Under the pieces are notes generated by a model. That model was not told the DNA's origin, ran no database searches, and saw nothing but the letters and a program-made list of their open reading frames with translations. The position numbers and the translations under genes are program-made. Below are positions 8,961 through 16,912 of a stretch of DNA of 64,000 nucleotides, in pieces. Position 1 is the stretch's first letter; every line of letters begins with the position of its first letter. This DNA comes from Bifidobacterium primatium (lineage in GTDB: Bacteria; Actinomycetota; Actinomycetes; Actinomycetales; Bifidobacteriaceae), in contig NZ_PEBI01000001.1 of assembly GCF_002802875.1 (NCBI RefSeq), positions 459,830 to 523,829 on the forward strand, read 5' to 3'.

Positions 8961-9008
8961 GTTCCGAACGCTCGGTTCTCCGGACGTTCGGCTCTCCGGA
9001 CGTTCGAC
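8961..9008. promoter_or_regulatory. three tandem 16-bp repeats upstream of the MATE gene
   Basis: Units start at 8961 (GTTCCGAACGCTCGGT), 8977 (TCTCCGGACGTTCGGC) and 8993 (TCTCCGGACGTTCGAC). They lie 13-60 bases upstream of the MATE start, a position suited to an operator. No adjacent regulator gene is present, so the binding protein is unknown. Confidence 0.5.
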
Positions 9009-9280
9009 GTTTCATCGGTATCCTATGCCCCGTCGGCCGGTGGAACGCCGAGGATTGCCGACGATTGCCACGTTTGCCTCGAAATAGTGGCATCGGACGA
9101 TTCGCGCAACGCGCCGCGTCAGGCGGCATGGCGTACAATGTTTCCTTGGCCGGGATACGGAAGAAAGCACCCGGCGTCGCTCACCATACAAGCATGATTC
9201 ATCATCGGGGCACATCCAGTCGGCCGCTTCCCTATGCGAGGAAGTATGCGGCGTTTCCGCACGCATGAGGCCGAACCATG

Positions 9281-9341
9281 TATCGCGATCGTACGTATGC
9301 TTTTGAATCGCGATAAAAGAGGCGGGAGCAGTATGCCCGCC
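9281..9341 (+). promoter_or_regulatory. structured 5' leader of the DEAD-box helicase gene
   Basis: Two hairpins lie 42-102 bases before the helicase start: TATCGCGAT/ATCGCGATA (9281-9289 with 9307-9315) and GGCGGG/CCCGCC (9321-9326 with 9336-9341). The first is followed by AAAA, not a T run, so it is not a terminator for the helicase strand. Helicase genes of this type often have long leaders that control expression. Bases 9009-9280 hold no gene that I can support. Confidence 0.45.
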
Positions 9342-9382
9342 GTGTATTCAACAACGCTTTCTTGACGTTCCGAAAGGCAATA

Positions 9383-11344
9383 GTGTCCGATATCAATATG
9401 CCCGCCGAAGGCATGACCAACGAAACCGCGACCACCGACAACAGCGAGACCCGTCAGCCCACGTTCTTCGAGCTCGGCGTGCCGAAGCCCATCGTCCGTG
9501 CGCTCGCGGATGACGACAAGACCCATGCGTTCCCGATCCAGGCCGATACGCTGCCGGATTCGCTCAACGGCCGCGACATCCTCGGCCGCGGCGCGACCGG
9601 CTCCGGCAAGACGCTCGCGTTCTCCATTCCGCTGGTCGCGCGGATTTCGGAGCGTGCCGTGCCGACGCGCCCGCGCGCGCTGGTGCTGGCCCCGACCCGC
9701 GAGCTCGTCAACCAGATCGACGAGGTGCTGATGCCGCTGGCGCACGCCCGCCATATGCGCACGACCACCATCTACGGCGGCGTGCGTCAGAACCGTCAGG
9801 TCAACGACCTGCGCCGCGGTGCCGATATCGTCGTGGCCTGCCCTGGCCGTCTGCAGGACCTCATCAACCAGCACCGCTGCCGTCTTGACGACGTGGAGGT
9901 CGTGGTGATCGACGAGGCCGACGAAATGGCCGACATGGGCTTCCTGCCCGAGGTGACCAAACTGCTCGAACAGGTGCCGGAACACTGCCAGCACATGCTG
10001 TTCTCGGCCACGCTCGACCACGACATCGACTCGCTGGTCAAGCGGTTCCTGCACGAGCCGAAGATCCACGAGATCGATTCCGCCACCGCGCAGGTGGAGA
10101 CCATGACGCAGCATGTGTTCCAGGTCTCCGCGAAGGACAAGCCGGGCGTGGTCGAGGCGCTGGCCTCGGGCAAGGGCAAGCGCATCATGTTCACCCGCAC
10201 GAAGAACTTCGCCACCGAGCTGACGGCCAAGCTCATTGCGGCGGGCATTCCGACCGCCGAGCTGCAGGGCGACCTGTCGCAGAGCCTGCGCGAACGCAAC
10301 ATGCAGGCGTTCCGTTCGGGCGAGGTGCATGTGATGGTGGCCACCGACGTGGCGGCCCGTGGCATGGACATCAGCGGCGTGGAGCTGGTCGTGCAGATCG
10401 ATCCGCCGCGCGACCCGAAGTCGTTCCTGCATCGTTCCGGCCGCACCGCGCGCGCCGGCAGGAACGGCGACGTGGTGACGCTGGTGACCTCGCATCAGCG
10501 TCGTGGCACGGCCCGCATGCTGCGCCGCGCCGGCATCGACTGCAAGTTCATCCGCGTGACGGCCGACTCCCCCGAAGTGCTCGAGCTGATGGGCGAGAAG
10601 GCGCCGCTGGTCGAAGGGTGGGAGCTGCCGATGCTGCAGCCGAAGACGCGCAAGCCCCGCCGCGAGGATTCCCGCGGCGGACGCGGCGAGCGCCGCCGTG
10701 GCGAACGTAATTTCCGGAGCGAACGTCGTGGCGAACGCAGGGACTTCAAGCGCGACCGCTTCGAACGCGATGATCGCCGTGCCGACCGCAAGGACTTCAA
10801 GCACGACAGGTTCGAGAAGTTTGACAAATTCGGGAAGTTCGAGAAGTTCGAAAAGAAGGACCGCTTCAGCAAGTCACGTTCCGAACGCAACCGTCCGGAA
10901 CGTGATTTCGAGCGTTTCGAAAACGGCGAATTCCGTCGCAACCGCTTCGAGAAGAAGAATCATTTCGATAAGCAGGACCGATTCGAGGGCAAGCGCCGTT
11001 ACGACGAGGACAACCGTTTCGAAGGCAGGCGCCGCGACAACCGCTTCGAGAAGGATGGCTACGGCAAGCATCATCGCTCCACCAAGCGCGACTACTTCGA
11101 CCGCAACGACCGTTTCGAGCGTTCGGACCGTTTCGAACGCGACAGCCGTTTCGAGGGCAAGCGCCGCAACGACCGTTTCAACAAGACCGGTCGCTCCGGC
11201 AGGCAGGACCGCTTCGGCGACAAGGACTTCGGCAGGAACGACCGCTCCAACCGCGGCAACCGTCGCGACCGCTTCGAGCGCAACGACCGTGGCAACCGTC
11301 GAGGCTCCTTCGCCGGCAAGCGCCGCCAGCACTCCTACCGCTGA
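9383..11344 (+). CDS. DEAD-box ATP-dependent RNA helicase with long basic repeat tail, 653 aa
   Basis: Unwinds structured RNA in ribosome assembly or mRNA turnover. Motifs: Q motif around FPIQADTL, GATGSGKT (about 70-77), PTREL, DEAD (about 177-180), SAT, HRSGRTAR (about 350). From about residue 421 to the end the protein is a low-complexity tail of repeated (R/K/D)RFE and DKF/EKF units, with regular Phe flanked by Arg, Lys, Asp and Glu. The GTG at 9383 has GAAAGG just upstream and is preferred over TTG at 9362. Similar basic, disordered tails bind RNA and can drive condensate formation. Confidence 0.95.
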   Translation: MSDINMPAEGMTNETATTDNSETRQPTFFELGVPKPIVRALADDDKTHAFPIQADTLPDSLNGRDILGRGATGSGKTLAFSIPLVARISERAVPTRPRALVLAPTRELVNQIDEVLMPLAHARHMRTTTIYGGVRQNRQVNDLRRGADIVVACPGRLQDLINQHRCRLDDVEVVVIDEADEMADMGFLPEVTKLLEQVPEHCQHMLFSATLDHDIDSLVKRFLHEPKIHEIDSATAQVETMTQHVFQVSAKDKPGVVEALASGKGKRIMFTRTKNFATELTAKLIAAGIPTAELQGDLSQSLRERNMQAFRSGEVHVMVATDVAARGMDISGVELVVQIDPPRDPKSFLHRSGRTARAGRNGDVVTLVTSHQRRGTARMLRRAGIDCKFIRVTADSPEVLELMGEKAPLVEGWELPMLQPKTRKPRREDSRGGRGERRRGERNFRSERRGERRDFKRDRFERDDRRADRKDFKHDRFEKFDKFGKFEKFEKKDRFSKSRSERNRPERDFERFENGEFRRNRFEKKNHFDKQDRFEGKRRYDEDNRFEGRRRDNRFEKDGYGKHHRSTKRDYFDRNDRFERSDRFERDSRFEGKRRNDRFNKTGRSGRQDRFGDKDFGRNDRSNRGNRRDRFERNDRGNRRGSFAGKRRQHSYR

Positions 11345-11358
11345 CGGCATCGTCATCG

Positions 11359-11419
11359 GCTCCCCTCATGATTGAGGGGAGCTGTCCGCGAAGCGGACTG
11401 AGGGGAGTTGACCCGCCAC
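11359..11419. repeat. left 61-bp direct repeat of the DUF559 cassette
   Basis: Identical over 61 bases to 11909-11969, 550 bases away. It contains the CTCCCCTCATGATTGAGGGG hairpin, the GTCCGCGAAGCGGAC hairpin and CTGAGGGGAGTTGACC. It also sits where the helicase terminator would be. Confidence 0.9.
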
Positions 11420-11456
11420 ACAGCATCGATGCGGCAAATGCCCTACACTCGTTTTC

Positions 11457-11816
11457 ATGCCTGCCTATGACAAACGCAATGTCGCAAAAGCCAGAAATCT
11501 TCGTAAGGCCATGACACCATGGGAACGCAAACTTTGGCATGGATATTTACGTAACCGTCCCGAACATTTTCGGAGACAAAAACCAATCGGACCTTATATC
11601 GTTGACTTCAGCTGCAACGACGCCAAGCTGATAATCGAACTTGATGGGGGCGGACATTACACGGCAGAACAACAGACGTATGACCAAGAACGAACGGCGT
11701 TTCTGAACGCCAAGGATTTTACGGTTCTGCGCTTCACCAATATAGACATCGACAGGAATTTTGAAGATGTATGCGCAGTGATTGACCGAGAACTCGAACA
11801 ACGAAGGAAACACTAG
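11457..11816 (+). CDS. DUF559 (Vsr-like PD-(D/E)XK) domain protein, 119 aa
   Basis: A compact single-domain protein with the DUF559 signature: MTPWERKLWH, then FRRQKPIGPYIVDF, then LIIELDGGGHY and a C-terminal VLRFTN. This is the very-short-patch-repair/restriction endonuclease fold; the Asp in IVDF and the Glu-Leu-Asp in IIELDGG are the expected catalytic positions. Base composition is clearly more AT-rich than its neighbours, and codon choice differs (many ATA, AAA, TTT). It lies between 61-bp direct repeats, unrelated to helicase and galK, which points to transfer. DNA target and reaction are unknown. Confidence 0.88.
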   Translation: MPAYDKRNVAKARNLRKAMTPWERKLWHGYLRNRPEHFRRQKPIGPYIVDFSCNDAKLIIELDGGGHYTAEQQTYDQERTAFLNAKDFTVLRFTNIDIDRNFEDVCAVIDRELEQRRKH

Positions 11817-11824
11817 CTGCTCCG

Positions 11825-11969
11825 GAATCAACTCCCCTCAGTCAGGCTATGCCTGACAGCTCCCCTCAATCTTGAGGGGAGCCAACGAGATGACCCGTCT
11901 CAGACACCGCTCCCCTCATGATTGAGGGGAGCTGTCCGCGAAGCGGACTGAGGGGAGTTGACCCGCCAC
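11825..11969. repeat. full CTCCCCTCA/TGAGGGGAG repeat pair, right end of DUF559 cassette
   Basis: Same two-hairpin layout as 7450-7590, with spacer CCAACGAGATGACCCGTCTC. The right half, 11909-11969, is the exact direct repeat of 11359-11419. It lies 10 bases after the galK stop in the galK direction and may serve as galK terminator. Confidence 0.9.
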
Positions 11970-11979
11970 TCAGCGCAAA

Positions 11980-13227
11980 TCAGGCGTTGCGCGATGCGGA
12001 GGAGCTTGCCACGGCCGAGAGTGCCCTCGGGGCGTGGAAGCCGCGGCGGGCGAATTCGTCGGCGATCTTCTGGGCGATCTCCTCGCTCTTTCCTTCATCG
12101 ACCAACGCGATGATGGAGCCTCCGAAGCCGCCGCCGGTCATGCGGGCGCCGTAGGCGCCGTTGCGGCGGGCCACATCCACGGCCACATCGAGCTCGGGCA
12201 CGGTGACCTCGTAGTCGACGGCCAGCGAATCATGCGAGGCGTTGAACAGGCGTCCGGCCTCCTCGATGTCGTTGTTGGCGAACGCGTGCACGAAGCTGCG
12301 CACACGCTCGATCTCGGTGACGACGTGGCGCACGCGCTTCTTCATCACTTCGTCCGGCAGTGCGTCCAGCGTCTCCTTGAGCGCCTGGAACGGGTCGCCG
12401 GCCTTCATGATGCCGTCGGCGCAGTAGCGCAGATTCGGCACCTTCAGAATCTCGGCGGCCTTCTCGCAGGTGGCGCGGCGCTCGGCATACTGGCCATCGT
12501 TGAGCTGATGCGGCGCCTGCGTGTCGAGCGCCAGCAGCTCGAGCTTGTTGGCCTTCAGGTCGAACGCCTGCTGCGAGACGTTCTCCAGCGGCGTGAGCTC
12601 GGGACGGCAGTCGAGCAGCAGAGCCTTGTTCTCCTCGCAGCGCATGGACGCGTTCTGGTCGAGACCGCCGGTGGAGGCGCCGGCCATCTCGTTCTCCGAC
12701 CTGATTGCGGCGTTGATGAGCGTCACGCGGCCGGCATCGGACTGGCCATAGCCGAGACCGTACACGTCGTCCAGCGCCAGGGCGGTGGAGCAGGTCATGG
12801 CGGCCGACGAGCTCAGACCGCTTCCGAGCGGCACGCAGGAGACGAACGCGGCGTCGAAGCCGCGCACGTTAAAGCCCTTCTCGCGCAGCGCCCAGGCCAC
12901 GCCGATCGGGTAGGCACCCCAGCCGTCGACGCCGCGGGCCTTGAGACCTTCGAGGTCGGCGGTCGTCACCTCGTCGGGGTTGATTTCGGAGACGACGCGC
13001 GCGGTCGTGTCGGTGCGCGGCTTCAGCGCGATATAGGTGCGGTGCGGCAGAGCGATGGGCAGGCACAGACCGGCGTTGTAGTCCGTATGCTCGCCGATGA
13101 GGTTCACACGGCCGGGGGCGCTCCACACGCCTTCGGGCTTTTCGCCGTATGTTTTCTCGAACAGTTCCGTAACGCGCGCAACACCCTCGTCCGCCTCGAT
13201 CGGAGCGATGAATTCTACCTGAGCCAT
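11980..13227 (-). CDS. galK: galactokinase
   Basis: Phosphorylates galactose to galactose 1-phosphate in the Leloir pathway. GHMP-kinase features in order: the galactokinase signature GRVNLIGEHTDYNAG near the N-terminus, the nucleotide loop PLGSGLSSSAA in the first half, and the C-terminal GARMTGGGFGGSIIA. Its 415 residues are normal for the family. The ATG at 13227 has AAGGAAGGAGAATC directly upstream. It follows galT on the same strand but is separated by 409 bases with its own promoter-like sequence and a repeat, so it may be expressed partly on its own. Confidence 0.96.
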   Translation of the reverse strand: MAQVEFIAPIEADEGVARVTELFEKTYGEKPEGVWSAPGRVNLIGEHTDYNAGLCLPIALPHRTYIALKPRTDTTARVVSEINPDEVTTADLEGLKARGVDGWGAYPIGVAWALREKGFNVRGFDAAFVSCVPLGSGLSSSAAMTCSTALALDDVYGLGYGQSDAGRVTLINAAIRSENEMAGASTGGLDQNASMRCEENKALLLDCRPELTPLENVSQQAFDLKANKLELLALDTQAPHQLNDGQYAERRATCEKAAEILKVPNLRYCADGIMKAGDPFQALKETLDALPDEVMKKRVRHVVTEIERVRSFVHAFANNDIEEAGRLFNASHDSLAVDYEVTVPELDVAVDVARRNGAYGARMTGGGFGGSIIALVDEGKSEEIAQKIADEFARRGFHAPRALSAVASSSASRNA

Positions 13228-13331
13228 GATTCTCCTTCCTTGCAGCATGGCCGCCATACCCGAGCATATGGTGTTCGCCGGCAATGCACCATACCGTTCT
13301 CGAACAGATTTTGTTTAGGTATGTTAAGTTT

Positions 13332-13377
13332 TGTTCGCTTAATGAACAGTATAGTCACACTCGCAGTAAAACCGCAA
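13332..13377 (-). promoter_or_regulatory. galK promoter with candidate operator
   Basis: On the minus strand, TTGCGG (13372-13377), an 18-base spacer, then TATACT (13348-13353). Immediately downstream is the imperfect palindrome TGTTCATTAAGCGAACA (13332-13348), which would cover the start of transcription. The word TGTTCATT also occurs upstream of the DeoR-type regulator gene (about 15729-15739, minus strand). Confidence 0.5.
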
Positions 13378-13415
13378 TCTGCGGCGCGTGATTCGCCAAG
13401 GGCCGGCGAAGCGTC

Positions 13416-13578
13416 GAATCAACTCCCCTCAGTCCGGTCACGCCGGACAGCTCCCCTCAATCATGAGGGGAGCCAAGAAAAAAGAGTCGAGGAGCCATCC
13501 CTTCAGTCCGCTACGCGATCGGCTCCCCTCGAAGGTCGAGGGGAGCTGTCAGGCGCAGCCTGACTGAGGGGAGTTTGA
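13416..13578. repeat. CTCCCCTCA/TGAGGGGAG repeat pair between galT and galK
   Basis: Outer ends CAACTCCCCTCAGTCCGG and CTGACTGAGGGGAGTT, with inner hairpins GCTCCCCTCAATCATGAGGGG and GGCTCCCCTCGAAGGTCGAG. The spacer differs from the copies at 7450 and 11825. It sits between galT and the galK promoter and can fold as a terminator. Confidence 0.88.
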
Positions 13579-13636
13579 CCTCATCCGCCGAACGCCCACA
13601 TCACTCAAGTGCCAGCCGGCACCCGCGGAATGGCAC

Positions 13637-14884
13637 TCAGGCGATGTCGATGTCGCCGAGCTCATGGAACCGCTTGGCGATAAGCTCCGGCGTGGTGTCG
13701 GAGATCCATGCGGCCATGCCCGATTCGGAGCCGGCGAGGTACTTGATCTTGTTCGCGGCGCGGCGGAACGAGAAGAACTGCAGGTTCAGACGGTAGTGCG
13801 CACGGCGCGGGTCGTGCACCGGGGCCTGATGCCACGCGGCGATGTACGGCAGGTCCATGCCCTTGCCGTCGCCCTTGTCGAAGAACGCGTTGCCGCGCTT
13901 GAGCAGCGTGGAGTACATCTGGGCGAGGTCCCAGCGCTCCTGGTCGTTGAGCTCGTCGAGCGTGAGCACGTCGCGTACCGGCGCCACATGCACCTCCAAC
14001 GGCCAGCGGGCGGCGGCCGGAACGTAGGCCACCCAGCTGTGGTTGCGCATGACCACGCGCTCCTCGGCGTCCAGTTCGGCGTTCATGAGGTCCTTGAGCA
14101 GGTTGCCGCCGGTCTTCTCGAAGTACGCTTCGGTGTGCTTGAGCTCCTGCTCCATCTTCGGCGCGATGAACGGGTAGCAGTACACCTGGCCGTGCGGGTG
14201 GGCCAGCGAGACGCCGATCTCGGCGCCGTGGTTCTCGAACGGGAAGATCTGCTCGATGCCGTCCATGGCGGAGATCTCGGCGGTGCGGAACGCCCACGCC
14301 TCGACGACCGTGCGCAGTCGCGAGACCGGCAGGTCGGCGGGCAGGCCGTGCTCGTTCGGGTCGAAGCAGATGACCTCGCAGCGGCCGGCGGCCATCTTCT
14401 TCTCCCACAGCGGGTTGCCGTCCACGTAGGTCACGTCCTCGGAGCGGCCGGGCACGCGCACCATGGAGGGGAAGCGGTTCTCGAACACGACGACGTTGTA
14501 GTCGGTGTCGGGAACCTCGCCGTCCTGGTACGGGTCGCCGGGTTTGCGCGCGGCCAGCGGGTTGCCCTTGGCGGTGGCGCCGGGGCCGGCGGTGATCGGC
14601 CGGTTCATGCGCGCGGTGGCCATGGGGATCCAGTCGCCGGTCAGCGGGTCGCGACGCATCTCGGGGGCGGCGTACGGCACCTCCTCGCCGGCGGCGTTCA
14701 GCTGATTGCTGAAGCGGTAGGCCAGCGGACGCGGGTCGTTGAGCTCGCGGGTCCTGGCGCCGGAGACGTATTCCGGATCGTCGTCGAGGTAGAAGAAGTC
14801 ACGTCCGTCGGCAAGCTTGGTCGGCGTGATGCGGATATGCTCCTTTGCATAGTCCCCGGGCACATACTGGGTGAATTCAGCCAT
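13637..14884 (-). CDS. galT: galactose-1-phosphate uridylyltransferase
   Basis: Transfers UMP between UDP-glucose and galactose 1-phosphate. The HIT-superfamily active site LAHPHGQVY is present, with the nucleophilic histidine in HPHGQ, plus the conserved NHSWVAYVP. 415 residues. GGAAAGAGAATAGCA precedes the ATG. Its start is only two bases from the stop of the upstream DeoR-type regulator, so the two are co-transcribed. Confidence 0.95.
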   Translation of the reverse strand: MAEFTQYVPGDYAKEHIRITPTKLADGRDFFYLDDDPEYVSGARTRELNDPRPLAYRFSNQLNAAGEEVPYAAPEMRRDPLTGDWIPMATARMNRPITAGPGATAKGNPLAARKPGDPYQDGEVPDTDYNVVVFENRFPSMVRVPGRSEDVTYVDGNPLWEKKMAAGRCEVICFDPNEHGLPADLPVSRLRTVVEAWAFRTAEISAMDGIEQIFPFENHGAEIGVSLAHPHGQVYCYPFIAPKMEQELKHTEAYFEKTGGNLLKDLMNAELDAEERVVMRNHSWVAYVPAAARWPLEVHVAPVRDVLTLDELNDQERWDLAQMYSTLLKRGNAFFDKGDGKGMDLPYIAAWHQAPVHDPRRAHYRLNLQFFSFRRAANKIKYLAGSESGMAAWISDTTPELIAKRFHELGDIDIA

Positions 14885-14886
14885 TG

Positions 14887-15690
14887 CTATTCTCTTTCCT
14901 TGTCGGTGTCGCCCTGGGAGGCCAGGACGAGTTGTTTCACCAGATCCTTCGCCTGCTCGGCGTATTCGCGGCTCAGCCCGTCATCGGTGATGAGCACGTC
15001 GATGGAATCGAAACTCGCGAACATGGAGAGCGAGGTGTTGTCCCACTTGGTGTGGTCGGCCAGCACGATCTTGCGGTCGGCGATGTTGATGAGCGCCGCG
15101 TCGGTGGCCGACTCCAGCGAGTTGGGCGTCAGGAAGCCCCTTGGCATCGAGACGGAGTGGGTGCCGAGGAACAGCGTGTTGACGCGCAGCGACGAAATCA
15201 CCTTGTCGGCGATGGGGCCGACCAGCGAGTTCGACCGGGTGAGCACGCCGCCGGTGACGATGACCTCGGCGTCCTTGTTCTCCATGGCCTGCACGAGTTC
15301 GGCCACGGGGATGGAGTTGGTGAGGATGGTGATGCCCGACGAGTTCTCGCTTTCCAGCAGATGCTGGGCGAACACGTAGGCGGTCGTGCCTCCGCCGATG
15401 GCGATCACGTCGCCCGGGGAGACGTAGTCGATGGCACTGCGCGCGATGGCGTCCTTGAGGCCGATGTCCATTTGCGATTTCACGGAGAACAGCGGTTCCG
15501 CAAGCAGCGTGCTGGTCGTCACCGCACCGCCGTGAACACGCTTGAGCAGACCTTTATCCGCCAGCTCCGCAATATCTCGACGGATCGTCATTGATGAGAC
15601 GCCGAGTTCCTTGCTCAGTGCGGTAATGCGTACGGCCCCGCGGGTGCGGAGCCTACTCAATATCACATGCTGTCGTTGTGAGGAAATCAT
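14887..15690 (-). CDS. DeoR/GlpR-family transcriptional regulator of the gal genes
   Basis: N-terminal winged helix-turn-helix typical of DeoR proteins (RQHVILSRLRTRGAVRITAL, MTIRRDIAELADKGLLKRVHGG), then a sugar-phosphate-binding domain of the ribose-isomerase-like fold with the DVIAIGGGTT loop. 267 residues from ATG at 15690; a GTG at 15708 is also in frame. Members usually repress and are relieved by a phosphorylated sugar. Coupling to galT makes galactose 1-phosphate or a related sugar phosphate a likely effector (inference). Confidence 0.9.
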   Translation of the reverse strand: MISSQRQHVILSRLRTRGAVRITALSKELGVSSMTIRRDIAELADKGLLKRVHGGAVTTSTLLAEPLFSVKSQMDIGLKDAIARSAIDYVSPGDVIAIGGGTTAYVFAQHLLESENSSGITILTNSIPVAELVQAMENKDAEVIVTGGVLTRSNSLVGPIADKVISSLRVNTLFLGTHSVSMPRGFLTPNSLESATDAALINIADRKIVLADHTKWDNTSLSMFASFDSIDVLITDDGLSREYAEQAKDLVKQLVLASQGDTDKERE

Positions 15691-15727
15691 AGTAACATTA
15701 TCGCACACAACTACTCAAAAAGTAAAA

Positions 15728-16615
15728 TCAAATGAACATACGGCGTATTCCCCATTGCGTCACGCGCACCATGGCCTCCACCACGATCGCCGAACTCATC
15801 TTCGACACCCCCCGCGCCCGCTGCACGAACGTGATGGGCAGCTCGCGAATCGTGCCGCCGGCCGCGACGACATGCCGCGTCATATCGATCTGGAACACGT
15901 ATCCGCCCGATTCGACATCGGCGAAGTCGATGCGCCGCAGCATCGACGCGTGATAGGCGCGGAATCCGGCGGTCATATCGAACACGCGGATGCCCAGCAT
16001 CGTGCGTGCATACCATGAGCCGCCGCGGGAGATGAGATCGCGGTACCACGGCCAGTTCTCCATCCTTCCGCCGGGCACGCGACGCGAGCCGATCACCAGG
16101 TCGACGTCCGGCTCGCGGCACGAAAGCGCAACGAGCCGCGCCAGGTCCTGCGGACGGTGCGAGCCGTCCATGTCCATTTCGCAGATCACGTCGTAGCCAT
16201 GGTCGAGCGCCCAGGTGAAACCGGCCAGATACGCCGGCCCGAGGCCGTTCTTCTCCCTGCGATGCAGCACATGGACGCGGCCGTCGGACTCAGCCATCGC
16301 GTCGGCCAGCCGTCCCGTGCCGTCGGGCGAATTGTCGTCGACGACCAGCACATGCACCTGCGGGCAGTGCCTGAACACCCCGCCGACGGTCGTCTCGAGA
16401 TTCTCGCGCTCGTTATAGGTCGGCATCACCACCAGAACGGACGGCGACGCCGGCCATGTCGCGGCGTCGGCCGTCATGCTCGTTTTCGTCGCCGCAGCCT
16501 TCGCGTCATTCGTCGTCACGTTCATCTTCGTCGTCACGTTCATCTTCGTCGTCACGTTCGCCTTCACCGCATTCGCCGGCGTACCCATATCCACCGTCCT
16601 GTTCGCCTCCGCCAC
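15728..16615 (-). CDS. polyprenol-phosphate mannosyltransferase-like GT2 glycosyltransferase
   Basis: A family 2 glycosyltransferase like dolichol/polyprenol-phosphate mannose synthase (Ppm1 catalytic domain), which loads mannose onto the lipid carrier for envelope glycans. Motifs: VVMPTYNERENLETTV, VVDDNSPDGTG, the metal-binding EMDMDGSHRP (DxD-like), RGGSWYARTMLG, and a C-terminal amphipathic FVQRARGVSKM. There is no membrane domain, as in the soluble class. The GTG start at 16615 has GAAAGGA eight bases upstream. Residues 15-33 or so contain a VTTKMN repeat encoded by 18-bp tandem repeats. Confidence 0.88.
   Translation of the reverse strand: MAEANRTVDMGTPANAVKANVTTKMNVTTKMNVTTNDAKAAATKTSMTADAATWPASPSVLVVMPTYNERENLETTVGGVFRHCPQVHVLVVDDNSPDGTGRLADAMAESDGRVHVLHRREKNGLGPAYLAGFTWALDHGYDVICEMDMDGSHRPQDLARLVALSCREPDVDLVIGSRRVPGGRMENWPWYRDLISRGGSWYARTMLGIRVFDMTAGFRAYHASMLRRIDFADVESGGYVFQIDMTRHVVAAGGTIRELPITFVQRARGVSKMSSAIVVEAMVRVTQWGIRRMFI
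16509..16562. repeat. three 18-bp tandem repeats inside the glycosyltransferase 5' coding region
   Basis: TTCGTCGTCACGTTCATC at 16509 and 16527, and a variant ending GCC at 16545. On the coding strand they encode VTTKMN-type hexapeptides in the variable N-terminus, in frame, so copy-number change would not break the gene. Confidence 0.85.
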
Positions 16616-16804
16616 CGTGCACGTCCTTTCATCATTCTTCGAGACCGTCCGGCATTCAAGCTTCACACATTCGCCGACGACACGACAGTGTATCGGTTTC
16701 CAAATTTTTTCGCGGCACACGCCCGTCGCCCGGCATCCGCCGTTTCCCTACGAAACAACCGGATTCACGGCACAACGCCGACGACGGCTTACGACGTCCG
16801 GCAT

Positions 16805-16869
16805 TGTGACGCTTCACATTTTCGCACGCGTATCATGAACCCCGCGCTAAACTAGACACTCTAGGTGTC
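16805..16869 (+). promoter_or_regulatory. two palindromes upstream of crp, candidate Crp/Fnr-type sites
   Basis: TGTGA-CGCT-TCACA at 16805-16818 has both halves of a Crp site, but the spacer is four bases, not the usual six. GACAC-TCTAG-GTGTC lies at 16855-16869, 44 bases before the start codon. Autoregulation of crp would fit, but the spacer mismatch leaves this open. Confidence 0.4.
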
Positions 16870-16912
16870 GATTTCTGTCCAGGGACAACGAAGCACGGAG
16901 GTGAGGACCCTA

